A stretch of DNA of 64,000 bases, taken from Peromyscus leucopus. Taxonomy: Eukaryota > Chordata > Mammalia > Rodentia > Cricetidae. Shown here piece by piece: positions 13,428-25,482 of this stretch. A program made the position numbers and the translations under genes. The notes under the pieces are model-generated. The model had not been told where the DNA came from. It made no database searches and worked only from the letters and a program-made list of their open reading frames with translations. The stretch covers positions 39,556,142-39,620,141 of the forward strand of contig NC_051072.1 of assembly GCF_004664715.2 (NCBI RefSeq). The letters are read 5' to 3'. Position 1 is the first letter of the stretch, and each line of letters opens with the position of its first letter.

Positions 13428-13442
13428 AGCTCCTTATTCTTT

Positions 13443-14164
13443 TTAAAAATCTTTCTTTGTAAATATACAATATGAACTTTGAAATAAGTCTATGAAGCTT
13501 GTAAGAATCAGAAAAAGTTCCATTTACTAGTGAAATTAATTGTATCCTGTGGAGTTTAAGTGATACCCCTAGAATTTCAAAGTGAATTATCAGCATCAGT
13601 GTAGAGTTCTAGACCACTTTCCAGAAAACAAGGCCTTGTTAGGTGCTACTGATATGTTCACCCGTGGGTTGAACTGGTTCCTCCCTTTACAAAACTTCTC
13701 TCTAGGCCAGTTATTCCTAACAAAGAGCAATTTGCATCTCAGTGGACATTGGGCATTTGGAGACATTTTGGATTTTCATAGCACTGTGATCTGAAACTCC
13801 CACAACACACAGCAGAGGCCCTAAGACAGAATATTATCTTGGGTTGATTATCAATAGTGTCTCCATTAACCATACTTGAGATTTCTCTCCACAATGAAAA
13901 ATAGTGAAAGAATCATAGGAAAGACCAATAGTCACCCACAGAGGGAAAGCTGGAATTATAGGTTAAGACTTGACTACTAGGCTGAAATGTATGAAGTTCA
14001 TTCTATGGGTCAGACTGACAAGCTATGGCCAGTGTCCCAAATTCAAATTTATTTAAAGGATAGGTTTTATTGGAAGGTATGTATGCCTATTTGGCTTCCT
14101 CGGTGATATAATGGCTGAGAAAAGGAATTACCACAGAAACAGTACAGGTCCTATAGCCTAAATC
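13443..14164. other. Intronic sequence, nothing recognised
   Basis: No exon or repeat identified. Confidence 0.4.
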
Positions 14165-14330
14165 AGTGGTTCTCACAAGGGTCACATGTCAGATATCTAC
14201 ATTACAATTCCTAACAGCAGTAAAATTATAGTTATGAAGTAACAAGGAAGATGATGTTACGGTTGGGGGTCACCACAACAGTAGGAACTGTATTAAAGGG
14301 CTGCAGCATTGGGAAGGTTGAGAACCATTG
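14165..14330 (-). mobile_element. URR1 non-autonomous hAT-Charlie DNA transposon
   Basis: Starts cagtggttctcac and ends ggttgagaaccattg, imperfect terminal inverted repeats. Inside lie gtcacatgtcagatatctac, aaattatagttatgaagtaa and ggttgggggtcaccacaac, the reverse of the usual URR1 order. Flanks gcctaaat and gtttaaag agree at 5 of 8 positions, a decayed 8-bp duplication. It encodes nothing. Confidence 0.85.
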
Positions 14331-17300
14331 GTTTAAAGTCTTATCTGGTGCTTCACAGAAGAATGTTTGTTCACCCTTGCTATAGATGGTGGGCAGCCAA
14401 TGCAGAGATTTAGTACAATTAATAAGATCAATTAAGCAGGACATCCTAAAGGGAAGTAACTAAGGGCATTAAGATGACTGACAGTATGAGATGAGTCATA
14501 CCACCATCAGGCTACACAGCAAAAGAATGGAAATGGGAAGCAACAAGAAGTGCTACTGTATGCAATGACCTATAGGCCTTAGTGGAGAAAGACCAAAGTG
14601 GAAGTCAATAGTGAGTTTAACTGGTTCCTTGGGGAAATAGTGGCCCTCTGAAAAGAAATAGGAAAAAAAAAAGGTGGGGGGAAGCATCAAGCTTGTTTTT
14701 GCATACACAAAATTAAGGCAAGAGTGGATCTTCAAAGAAGAAATGCCCAGAGGAGTCATCTGGGATTGGATTGAGGGACATGAATTTTATGAATCAGATT
14801 TTGTTAAATTTGCTGGGTCAGAGATCAAATGTTTAAGGTATAGAAGGCATAAATAAATAGAGTCAAAGAGCTAATGCCAGCATTGGGGACATTATGATTT
14901 TAGGTGTTGGGGATGAAGCCAACAGAGTTGAAGAGAATTCTGACAGAAACACAACCTATTAAATAAGGTGGCTTAAGGGAAGTTGCATGGGTACAGACAC
15001 TACATGCTAGTAATACATTGCTGTGGCTGGTACAGACATAGCAATAGTGATTGTAAATGGAAAAGCAATGCTCCTTCTAATTTACTTATATATGCAATTG
15101 CTCATTTCCAAAGAAACCCCTTAAGGTGAATGCTGGGTAACGTCTCTTCTTGGCCTTTGATAGCTGGTACCCTGTTGACTGTTCTTTTATCTTTGACTGT
15201 CTTAACTCCAAGGCACAACATTATCCTCACTGAGAAAGGGAAGAGAGTGATGAATCAAGATGCCACTGTAAGACAAACTGTTTGAAAAGATGTCTTTGGC
15301 TGCTTCTGTCTTAAAACCTGGCGTTGGGAACCACACTTCAGCCTTACTCTATGCGTAAGGATACTCTAGAGGCACGACCAACACAGTAGCAAGGGATCCC
15401 ATGCTCAGATGAATATTCGGTTGTTGCCAATAGAAAAAATTTTAACATTCTTTTTTGAACAGGGGGTCAGGAGCTTTCATATCTGGGCCATGATAATTAT
15501 GTAGCTGTAGCAAGCTTGTGGATTCTATGTTCTAGAATAAAATGTTTATTTCCCACCTTATCTCTTACTGATTTGCTTGGAGGTCCTAACCTTTAAAGGA
15601 CATCCATCTGTGTCCTTGGTCTGTAGAATGGAGAAGCCACTGTTAGCATAGCATTCCTCATGGAACTGGTGTCTGCTTCTTACCATCCATGCAAAGTCCA
15701 AATTGGAAACCAATCATTACAGAATTGAAAAGTAGAGTTCCAAGGCTATACTTTAGCCAAGGATGCACAATCACCCAGTCCAAGCTCACTGAGTTTACTT
15801 CTAACAAAGTGATTAAGTCCCAAAGAGACCCTGCCAAACTCCTCTTCTTATACTGAATGTACCAATGGTTCAGGGACCACTAAATTTGTACTTTAGATGG
15901 GCTTGAGTCACAACAAGATAGGTTTGGCATAGTTGATGTGGATTATTGAATTTTAAAATGGTGAATTAAATAACAGGAAGGTTATTTCCTTTACAAATCC
16001 TTTTCAGTTATTCCTATTGCCGTAGGAGGAAGATCCAACTGGTTTTTCATGTCTATATTACTTACTAAATGCTACTTGAAATAGAGAACAGACCTCAGGC
16101 TCTGAGTCTTTCTTAGTGTCTATGTAAACATGACTCTATTTTGCTTTTTTATAATGTATTTTTTCAATTATACCAATGTATAATAAATGGTTTGTTTCTA
16201 GTTTATAGCAATGATCCAAAAACTTGGTTTTTCAAACATAAGGACGTATAAGCAAGAATATAAATCTACTAAAATGTTAAATGCAAATGCAGATGAATCT
16301 TAAACCATGATGATAAAATGGGACTGGTCACAGCATCGGTGGTATTATCATTGTTATTAGTATGAGGGCTTATTAAAGTAAGCTGGGATCTATTCAGAAA
16401 AGAGCCATAGAAGCTTGTCTTGTGCGTCATCAGCCTCTATTCATATATGTTTTAGTTATTACAACCCACAAATCATAGGCTGTTCTATTTGGCACTCACT
16501 CAACAAAAGGCCATTAAAAAAAAAAAAAACATGAGTAGAAAGTAAAACAAATACTGTAAACAAAAGAAGGTAAAACATAGAAATGACAAACCATGCAACC
16601 TATTAGTCAGGAAGTAACTGGCTTTAGGTCAACTACATATGCTCACCATAATAAATATAAATATAAAATAAAGTTTGCATGAAAATGAAAAGAAATGTGC
16701 CCTGCTGATAATTATATAAAAAGGAAGCTACTTTGTTCTAATAATAGCTAATTTGATCCCAGGGCTATCTCATGAAGGTAATAGAAAGGAAATTTGTTGG
16801 CTTAAAATGAATATATATTGAACAAGGGCAAAAATATTTGTGCTAAAATCATATTTCTATGATAAACCTCTTTTAAAATATATTCCATTGTTGAATTTTA
16901 GTTATCATTAAATATGCTTTAGCAGTGAGCTCAGTAGCTGCCAGTTCAAATGTCTCCAAATTGTCATCCTAAAAAAAGGAACTATGGAGGCTGCTTTTTC
17001 AAATTCCTCCTCAAAATCTTGGCATTTCTTTTATAAGCTTAGGTCTTGCTGTATAATTTAACTGGTATGAATTCTAAGAGATAAGGATTAGTCATCAGAG
17101 CTTAACCAGCTAGTTATTAAGTAATTTCCCAAGATTCATAAATATATTTATGTAAGTTTATTTTTTTCAAGAATATAACAGGCAAAAATTCTTTTTCAAA
17201 AGATGAAGTCAATATTGACATGCATACACTTGACCAATTATTATGACACTATCATTTGAGGATTTGTTCGTACATGCCAAAGTCAAACTATACTGATATA

Positions 17301-18530
17301 GGTATGTATAAACTGCAAATATACACACACTCTTGGTGGCAAAGTCCATATTAATGGTTAATCATTGAATCTGAAACTTCTTGCCACCATGGAAATCCAA
17401 CACAATGTCACCAAGCCTTATAGGCTAGAAAACTATGGATCCCTTTGGACATCCAGTGTCAGAGGTGTAGCAATGGCCTGTCTGATCATCAATTGATCAA
17501 ACCATAAATGTTGACAGAACATATCAGGTGGTACCTATTTTCCACAATGTAAAAAACTGATGCATGCTGAGGTTAGACCTTTTTAGGAACCATCCAACTA
17601 CACAGTCAATATTCACAGGTGTAACAGAAGTCATGAGGAAAATAGAAAGGCAAATGACACCAAACTATGTCTGAGAACTCAAGGAAACCCTCAGCAGGTA
17701 AAAGGAGGCAACTATAGCCCAGTCTGCACTTGTTCATGAAAACCCAAGGTTCTACCATTGGCCCAAATCCATTTACTTTCTTTCTTCTCACTAAAGCTGA
17801 CACTTTACTTACATTAAACCAATTAACAGTAATCTTATTTTTTAAAAAAATGCTTTAAAGAAAAACAGTAATATTTGTTTCTGGTCTGAGGGGCATTTTC
17901 ACTTTAAAAACAAACAAAATTTGTTCTGTAACAGTAGGATTTGGCAGTAAGGCTGGCAGATGAATGAAGAAATCATTTTGAGGTAGGATGGACCTTAGTC
18001 TTTCTGTCCAGCCACCCAGGCCCACGCAGTCAGACTGTGAGTCAGGCCAGATCTGGTTACCAAGCAGTTTGCTACTCTGTTGCTTAGTAACTTGAGTCTG
18101 TGGACCATCCTTCCCAGCTGGCTTTTCGGGAACCAGGGAACTAGCGAACCAAACATTAATAGAGTTCTAACTCGATCTTTCTCCTTGGACCTTAAGCTTT
18201 TTGTGCCCTTTGCTCTGAATCATTCAAAATAAAATTAGTCTGATTGGCTTTGTGTTTAAGCTGTTGTTATTTTAAAACCACTGTGAATCAGAATCTCCTC
18301 CCTCTATCCTGAAGTCCTTCTCTAGCTTCACATACTTTTATCAGAAATAAAGGATACCAACTTACCTACAAACCACATATATAGCAAATAAAGTCAGATA
18401 CCTTTATATTAACTTACTGCCACTTTACAAAATCCTTATTTTTGTAATAGTCTCAGTATACATGTAGGGGAAGGAAATAAATGTGAATGTCATTTGACAG
18501 TCCAGAGTGGTGATACCAAAAGAAATAACA
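14331..18530. other. Long single-copy intronic stretch
   Basis: About 4 kb with almost no recognisable rodent SINE or LTR. It is AT-rich, with a slightly more GC-rich island at 17930-18260. Its low insertion density could reflect constraint, but I cannot show that here. Confidence 0.45.
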
Positions 18531-18534
18531 CACG

Positions 18535-18640
18535 ATGTTGAGGCAGGAAGACCTAGATTCAAACTGTTACTCCCTCATTTCATTACTGTACAGTTGAATG
18601 ATTGTGGCTTTGTGGTATTTTTCTATGCCTCAGTGTTTAA
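18535..18640 (+). mobile_element. MIR SINE relic
   Basis: aggcaggaagacctagattcaaact, written here as two overlapping motifs (ggaagacctagattcaaact and gcctcagtgttt), preserves MIR core order. An ancient mammalian element, strongly decayed. Confidence 0.45.
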
Positions 18641-19802
18641 TGTGTTTGTGGGTGCACATGCCACACATGAGTGTGGAGGTCAGAGAACAACACTGTAGAA
18701 TCTGCTTTCTCTACCTTTAATGTGGATTTCTGGGTTGGAACTCAGGAGATCAGGTTTGCAGATTGCCCACTCACTGACCTTGGGACTTGCTTTTAATTAT
18801 TTAAAAGTGTAGTTTGTTATCAATATGTAGATTTAGTGAGGTTTTTTACCTTGTAAATATTAAATGTCTTACAGTCATGTGACTTTGAATTTGAGAGCCT
18901 ATAACTCAAAAGGATGAATGACTAAGGCCAATGTCAAAGTGGCCAGCAAGCCTTGACTTCTACTATACGAAGTCAGCCACAGCTCTCAAAACATGGCTTT
19001 CCTTTCAAAAGTAAAACTATTTGTAAAAACCATAGTTTTGTTTTCTTGGTGGTGAGCTTCTTTCTGAAGCAGCTACTGTAAGAAAAAAAAAAGTGGTAAC
19101 TTCTTGCCTAAAGGGGGACAATGTTGCAAAATGCTGCCACTCGTAGAGTTACCTAAAGTCACAGAAGCTTTTTATTTGCAAAGCATGAATTAAAAAAAAT
19201 TAAACCTACAATTTACATTATTTAAATGACCTTTGAGGTTCAATTTAAAAAATTACTCTCATTCATTCAACATTTCTTCTGTGTTTTCCAGACCATACTT
19301 TTGTTTGAAAGCATATTCACCATTATTAGCAACAGCTTCAGCCATTATAAGTAGGATTCTTATCTTCACTAAGATAAATGTCAATGATCACAGAATACAT
19401 AGGAGTAATAAGAGCGGGTCCATCACTCCTTGTTTTCTTCCTCAGTAAATATTTGTCATATTTTGATTTCTGTAATTTAGCAAATATTGCAGGTCACCTA
19501 ATATGTTCTATAAGATACGTGTCTTTCTAAAGTCTTCTGGTTTGGATGAAAGCTAATAACAGCTTTCATGTTCACTTCAAAAGCTAAAGACACTTTCAAC
19601 CTGTCCACTAAGAAAACACCATAGCCACAGCTGACTTCTGGGCTGTCTGTACCTTCAAACATGACTGCAGTGCTTAATAGGCTCCCTTAGTGACTTTCCC
19701 TGGACACTCTCTGGTATCATCCCTCTTCACCTGAAATCCTCATTTGAGTTCCTACCTGCAAGGAAAGGAAAGGTAATGCTTGTCTCTTGATATCTCCAGA
19801 GA

Positions 19803-19920
19803 AAAGGGGGGAGGAGGGAGGGGAGGAAGGAAATGGAGGGGAGGGGAAGGAGGGGAGGGGAGGGGGGAGGAAACGAGAGAGGAGAGAGGCGAGCAGAGAG
19901 AGGAGAGAGGAGAGGAGATA
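19803..19920. repeat. Polypurine (GGGA/GGAGA)n tract
   Basis: About 118 bases of almost pure G/A on the plus strand, with many runs of three to six G. The sequence fits both a G-quadruplex and a purine triplex. Confidence 0.9.
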
Positions 19921-20133
19921 GCAGGAGCCTGAAATCTAAATACAAGAGATGGCACAGGTGTCCAGGGTTCTCAAATACAGCCACAGAGTAACAGCTTTCA
20001 AAAACCTACCTACGCATATTCAGCCTCCACACTCTAAAATAATGGACATTTTCTCCAGAGTTGACAATTTCTTCCCTCTCCTGTGACTTGAATAAAATTC
20101 ATAGTATATATCTCACCCCCAAAACGAGCTCAG

Positions 20134-20331
20134 GGGCTGGAGTGCTGGCTCAGCAGTTAAGAGCACTGGCTGCTCATCCAGAGGGACTGGGTTCAATTCC
20201 AGCACTGACATGGCAGCCCACAACCATCTGTAACTCCAATTCTGGATACCCGACACCTTCATGTACAGACATACGTGCTCACAAAACACCGATGTACATA
20301 AAATAAAAATCAATGTTTTTTTTTTTTTTTT
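20134..20331 (+). mobile_element. B2 SINE followed by a T run
   Basis: ggggctggagtgctggctca head, agttaagagcactggctgct, gggttcaattccagcactga and an aaataaaaat tail: a well preserved B2. Seventeen T residues (20315-20331) immediately follow the A-rich tail. Confidence 0.92.
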
Positions 20332-21032
20332 AAAATATTTGCTTGCTGAAGAAAGGATGACTAAGGGGTAAGTTGTCACTTTAAATCTCGAGTAATTATA
20401 TACCTAATGAAGAAAATGTATAAATAAATAAATATGCCTACATCATTTAACTCCTTTAAAATAAGCTTTAATTTTCCATAAAAGCCTGTGAAAAAGGCAC
20501 ATTGATGATTCAAAATGTAATCCTAAAGGAAGTGTTTTATTGATTAAAGGCCCTGTAAGCACTTCCACCTTAAAACATGTTGAAATTAAAAGCACGTGTG
20601 AACTTATGAAGACAATGTGCTTGCTATAATGTCACTGTTGTGCACTCTGTGACCTTTCCTTCCACTCAGTCTGCCTGAAGCAGAGGACACAATGAATCAC
20701 AGAGTTTTCTCATCTAGTCCTCAATTGGGAAGGCAAATCTCCATCAGATTATTTCTCTTAGAAAAACTTTATTTGATTTTTATCATGCATGCCTTTTTAA
20801 AATAGCTTTGAGAACTACACATACAGGGTACTCTGGCTTTGGTCCCTAGCACCATGAGGTAGGGAGACATTATGCAAAAAGTGATAAAATGATATTTTAA
20901 AAATCTGAGTGGTGAATATTTGGGTTTATACTGCATGCATATGAAAATGGTGTAAATTAAAAGTGGGCACAATTACTATGAAGCTTCATCTTATCAGATA
21001 GAGAAGTCAAGTGTGGAGGGGGTGTTAGGGAG
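20332..21032. other. Intronic sequence, mostly unique
   Basis: Contains a weak ID-like stretch near 20805-20865 (cagggtactctggctttggt, ccctagcaccatgagg) that is too decayed to call firmly. Confidence 0.35.
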
Positions 21033-21176
21033 TGGGCATGGTTGCCTCTAACCATAGTACTCAGGGTGGGTAGAATCAGCAAGATTTTGAGTTGTAGGCT
21101 AAATGGGCCTATGTAATGTGTTCTAGGCCAGATATGATTACATAGTGTGACCTTGTCTCAAAAACAAAACATAGGA
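21033..21176 (+). mobile_element. Old B1/PB1-type SINE
   Basis: gggcatggttgcctctaacc head, tactcagggtgggtagaatc, ttctaggccagatatgatta, and tgtgaccttgtctcaaaaac tail follow 7SL-SINE order with heavy divergence. Confidence 0.65.
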
Positions 21177-22034
21177 TGTGAAATAAAGAGCAAAGGTTCT
21201 GTGGTTTAATCATGACTAAATGCTGACTTGTAAGATCCCCAGTACAGAAATCAGCAGTTCTTTTTCCTCAAGACTCGACTCAGGCCTAATACAAGGGAAA
21301 TGTGCTAAAACAGAGTGAGAAAAAAAAAAAAAACCTAAAATATGCAAACAATTTCCTGACTGGTTATTTTGAAATAAACTGAGACTGAATGTTTAGTTTC
21401 TTTAGCATAGATTTGAAATTCCTAATGATGTCATAGGGAACTCCCTAGTAAGAAGGAATCAGAATCCTTGATATGCTCATGGAATGGCATTATGTTATAT
21501 ATTAAATACAATCCATAAACAGTAGTGACAAGCACAGACATAGGAAAGTCCTAACCTTCACACAGGAGGCAGTTCAGGAAATTATTACCACTATTGTCTA
21601 GTGATGCGATTATTACCAGAAATTGCTGAGAGAGTAGCAGAAGTCAAATGTGCTATAGGAATCTGAAAAGGACAAAATTACTTCTGCTTGGGAAGCTCTC
21701 CGAGAGCAGAAAGAGGTACCCACCCTCAGCAGCAATCTTTCTTTTTCTTTTTCTGTCTTCTATCCCATGCTTAAAAAAAACAAAACAAAACAAAAACCCA
21801 CTCATTCTTTGAGCTCATGGGTCTTAAAACAAATTTAATCCAATCTATTCACAAATAAGTGACAAGTTAACCATTTAGAATTGTAAACATCATCCTAAAA
21901 GTTCATGCATATCAAAGCTATGAGTAGGATTTAGTATAGGAAGATAAAAATATTAGTAATGATGCTCACTAAGCATCTATCCCCATAAAACACACTCTAA
22001 TTTACACATAATTGTGCTGGAGAAAACCAGAAGC

Positions 22035-22170
22035 CTAGGTACTAGTCTCAGGAAATTAGGTAACAGGGAAGTGGAAGAGAATATTAAGCAAGTTATCTAA
22101 AACCACACAGCTGGCAAAGTTAGAACTCTCTGCCTCAGCAGTCTGGTTTCTGACGGCTTAGCTGCTTTCT
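22035..22170 (-). mobile_element. MIR SINE relic
   Basis: ttatctaaaaccacacagct, ggcaaagttagaactctctg and agcagtctggtttctgac match the antisense MIR core. Confidence 0.65.
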
Positions 22171-22369
22171 TTTAAGTCTCACAGTACCAAGGCATTGGGT
22201 CAACTTTGTAAATCTCACTTTGAGTGGACCAGAAAAATGCCAATGAATTTTCAGAATGAAGATCTACTTGGTAAACACAGGACACAAGTAGGAGAAAATG
22301 GAGGGCTTATTAAACTAAAGCTTTGTTAAAAGCACAAGAGGTCTAAAATATTTGCCAGTGGCTCTAGTT

Positions 22370-22470
22370 ATGACATATTTATTGAATAGCCACCATTTGC
22401 CAACCATTATGTGAAAGCATGGCTATACCAAGATGAGTAGAATAGGACCCCAGCTCTTTGGTGGGTAAAT
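22370..22470 (-). mobile_element. L2 3' end relic
   Basis: tttattgaatagccaccatt and tgccaaccattatgtg resemble the antisense L2 3' end motif. Ancient and weak. Confidence 0.4.
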
Positions 22471-24587
22471 CGAAAGACATATATAAGGCAAAAAAGGAAG
22501 AAAGACAAGAAAAAAAAAAAAAGCAAAGATTCAGGCTGAGGCTATCCTAGAATGATGGATGACAGAAGGAAGGTGTACCTGCAGTCAAGGTCTTTGCACT
22601 CAACATACCTAACAAACAAAAGTATTGCTTTGGTATGGTCCTTACTCCAGAGGTTTACAAAGACCAAAGCCTAATAATCTTAGAAGCTCAACTACGGTAT
22701 AGAGAATGAAGTAGCTCATCATTAACATACTATATAACCATAACTGTTCACTAGATCTCTCTGACCATTTTCCTTGGAGCAGAGCTGAGCTGTGTCCCAG
22801 CCTCTTTTGAAATTAGATGTGGGTACAGAGCTGAGTTCTAGATGAGGCAAACAAGCCTCCTCAGTGGTCTACGTGCTTCTAGGCTTGCCTCGTAAGCACT
22901 CACTCCTACCATCATTCATATTATTTATCCTTATTCAGCACTGGCTGACAACCCTGGGAATTCTGTTTTGAATGAGAGAACCACAAGATGATAGGATCCC
23001 ATGTCCCTTAAGCACTCTAAAGCAAGCTGTCTTCCACAAAAAGGCAGAGGCAAGTAAATGCCACTCACTGTGTCAAACCACTGAGATTTGGAGAGTGTTT
23101 TATAGAGAAATAAGCTCTATAAGAAACAGATTCCTTCCAACATGATTTTTTTCAACTAGAGTGTAAATGACTTAGAACCAAGAAATAACTCTTGTTCAAC
23201 TTCAGAACCATTACACAAAAGATATAAACATTCAAGCTAAGTGCATTCTAATTGATATGCATGGTAAGTGAAAGGGACACCAAGAACAGTAACCCCCATT
23301 CTCAGGCAGGACATGCAAAGCATGTATTTAAGTTGCTGATGATTTAGGAAGAAGTAGGAGATGTGAATACAATGAGATACCAATTGGGTTTATGTGTGCA
23401 TGTACATTTTGAATTATACCTTCAAAATGCTGTAGAGTATACATAAACACATTGTGTCCATATATGAAGTTATTAATAAATAATTGAAAGAATTCTGTCT
23501 TGTGCTTGGTCCAAAAAGCCTGAAACACAGATGAGATGGTTGTTGGAAGATACCTGTGTCATATAAGAAAGCCTCGGGCTCACTGAAATGAAATGAAATC
23601 ACTGGGATGCCTCTGGGATAGTTTCAGTCTCACAGGGAAACCCTTTCCTCCTGAGTTAATTAAGGATCCATGTATATCATTCCACTTCCATGGCTCTCTT
23701 TTTACCACCTGATCTGGCTGAGAACCCAGAGGCCAAAACGGAATACGAGTAGAAACCGTGGGCTTGGAGTTTCTCCAAACACCACCAGGAAAGGAAGTGC
23801 CATGGATTTCAGAAGAAAGCCTGTTTGCATGAGATTTCCTGCCCTCCTTATACTCAACATGTCCAAATATTTCAGATAACCTTCAGCTGAACTCTAGGCT
23901 GCTTCACATAGACTGGAATCAAGCAGTGAGTGAGGCTTACTCTGTCAGCAACACATACAATCTTAGGAAATATAATAATAAAGCTGATAGAGGACACCCA
24001 AAGGCTGGTCCTACTTCTTTGTGAACTGAAGCCAGCCTTTTTGCCAGGCCCTCAGTACCTGGTCCTGAGCCAAGGCCCTCCTTCCAAGCATCACCCAGTG
24101 TGTGTCCTGCCTTTCTCTAGTCCACTGCTTGTTGCTGACAAATTTTCCAACAGTATCTTCCTTCCTCAGAGGAAATCATTATTTCCCAGATACAATTCTT
24201 TTAACCCTTAAAAATCCAGCATTTGTCTTGTCCCTCATATGCCCACTATCTCCAATGGAACTCAGAGTCACTGTCATCTAGGTAAAATCTTGATGACAAT
24301 AGGAACCCTTCTTTAGTCAGACATGGAGCTATTTAAAATTAACATCCTGGGATTGGACGTGTCTTTGAGTGTGACATGCCTTTTATTTGCTCTGTCACTG
24401 ACTCTGATCTGTCAAATTAACGTATGACTGGGTGCAGCCATGCCACTCAGTTAGATCTGGGTTCCCTCTACTTCTTACTGCTTCCTTCCTTGAGTCTTGT
24501 TTCTGTTTTGTTTTGATTTCAAACACTCTGGCTTGCTTGGGGAAACGCTATGCTATAGAAAATGTCAAAAGTCCTGGCTGGGGAGAC
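22471..24587. other. Intronic sequence, mostly unique
   Basis: No exon or nameable repeat was seen. Confidence 0.4.
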
Positions 24588-24604
24588 GGGGGGGGGGGGG
24601 GGGG
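24588..24604. repeat. Run of 17 G
   Basis: Uninterrupted homopolymer about 0.6 kb downstream (intron side) of the Pde4d5 donor. Length is prone to sequencing and replication error. Confidence 0.95.
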
Positions 24605-25210
24605 AGATATAAATACAAAACCTTCAAAGCATCCAAATTCAAAGAATATGCTAAGAGTACCAAGTAGTGCCTGTCACTTCCTGTAGATTTCCTAATCCCG
24701 TTCCTCTTTCTGCAGAGGCATGATGAAGATTTTGAACGCAGTAACATGGGGATTAGGAGGGCACATCTTTACACACTACTATGAATATCCCTGTTCAAAT
24801 GGTTATCACAATGAAGACAGCTAAGTCTGATGACGCTCGCCTCCGTTCTGGTCCTCTCTGGGAAGACAGTTAGGAGAACCTGGCAAGGATGTTAGCTTAA
24901 GAAATCAAAGGAAGCCACCACTTAGGTATGGGAGTAAACCTACATTCTTTCTTGACATCTGGAATCCAATTTTCTTGTAGGAACTTGCAATAACGACTGA
25001 GCTCTGAGAACCACCCACCTCAATCACTCCTGTTACCTATCTCTAGGATCCCTGCCCTGACGTGGGCATTGGTGGGACATACTATGAAGGTAGATTACTT
25101 CCGATAAATCACAGGAACGGAATGATGATCCTCCACCCCACCCCCAAAGCCGCCGGGAGGAGCAAAAAGCACTGAGCCGGTATGGCCAACATTTCAGTGA
25201 TCAGTGCAAA
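24605..25210 (-). other. First 600 bp of the intron after the Pde4d5 exon
   Basis: Single-copy sequence with no repeat. GC rises toward the exon (cccaaagccgccgggagg at 25142-25159), which suggests the regulatory island extends past the donor. Confidence 0.5.
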
Positions 25211-25216
25211 CCTTAC
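25211..25216 (-). other. Pde4d: Splice donor of the Pde4d5 exon
   Basis: On the minus strand the exon ends ACGTG and is followed at once by gtaagg, an almost ideal 5' splice site. Without splicing, the frame reads Trp then a stop, so the donor is required for a functional product. Intron phase is 2, which fits a split Cys codon shared with the UCR1-side exon. Confidence 0.93.
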
Positions 25217-25482
25217 CACGTATGTGCTACAGTGAAGCGCCGCTGCTTGGGGATGTTGCTATTCAGAAGCATCCTGCGCAGGAGCCTGGGGGAATTCCTG
25301 GGAGAAATCACCGGGGAGAGCTTGGGAGAAGCGGATTTCCTCGCCGTCTTGGACTTTTCGTGCTGCAACAGGTTTTCCCTCAGGGATTTCACAAGATCCT
25401 CGTTGAGCCATGGGTTTGGAACATGCGGATTATCCACTTCAGGGACTGTAAGGGTGTCCGGGCTTGTCGTCTGCTGAGCCAT
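25217..25482 (-). CDS. Pde4d: Pde4d first coding exon specific to long isoform PDE4D5 (partial CDS, 5' end)
   Basis: Begins at ATG 25482-25480 (good Kozak context, A at -3 and G at +4) and gives 88 residues starting MAQQTTSPDT and ending KQRRFTVAHT, then TG of a split codon before the donor. I recognise this as the unique N-terminus of cAMP-specific phosphodiesterase PDE4D5; the following shared exon would complete Cys and continue into UCR1. PDE4D hydrolyses cAMP. This isoform's N-terminus is known to target the enzyme to RACK1 and beta-arrestin. The RACK1/arrestin motif NPWLNEDLVKSLR lies at residues 23-35, and its key N, P, W, N, L and V residues are intact. Residues 52-65 hold four Ser-Pro sites, followed by a basic stretch (RLLRR, KQRRF). 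Compared with the human protein as I remember it, there is one extra Thr near residue 5, Val instead of Cys at 21, and Ala instead of Val at 51. Catalytic and UCR domains are outside the window. Confidence 0.95.
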
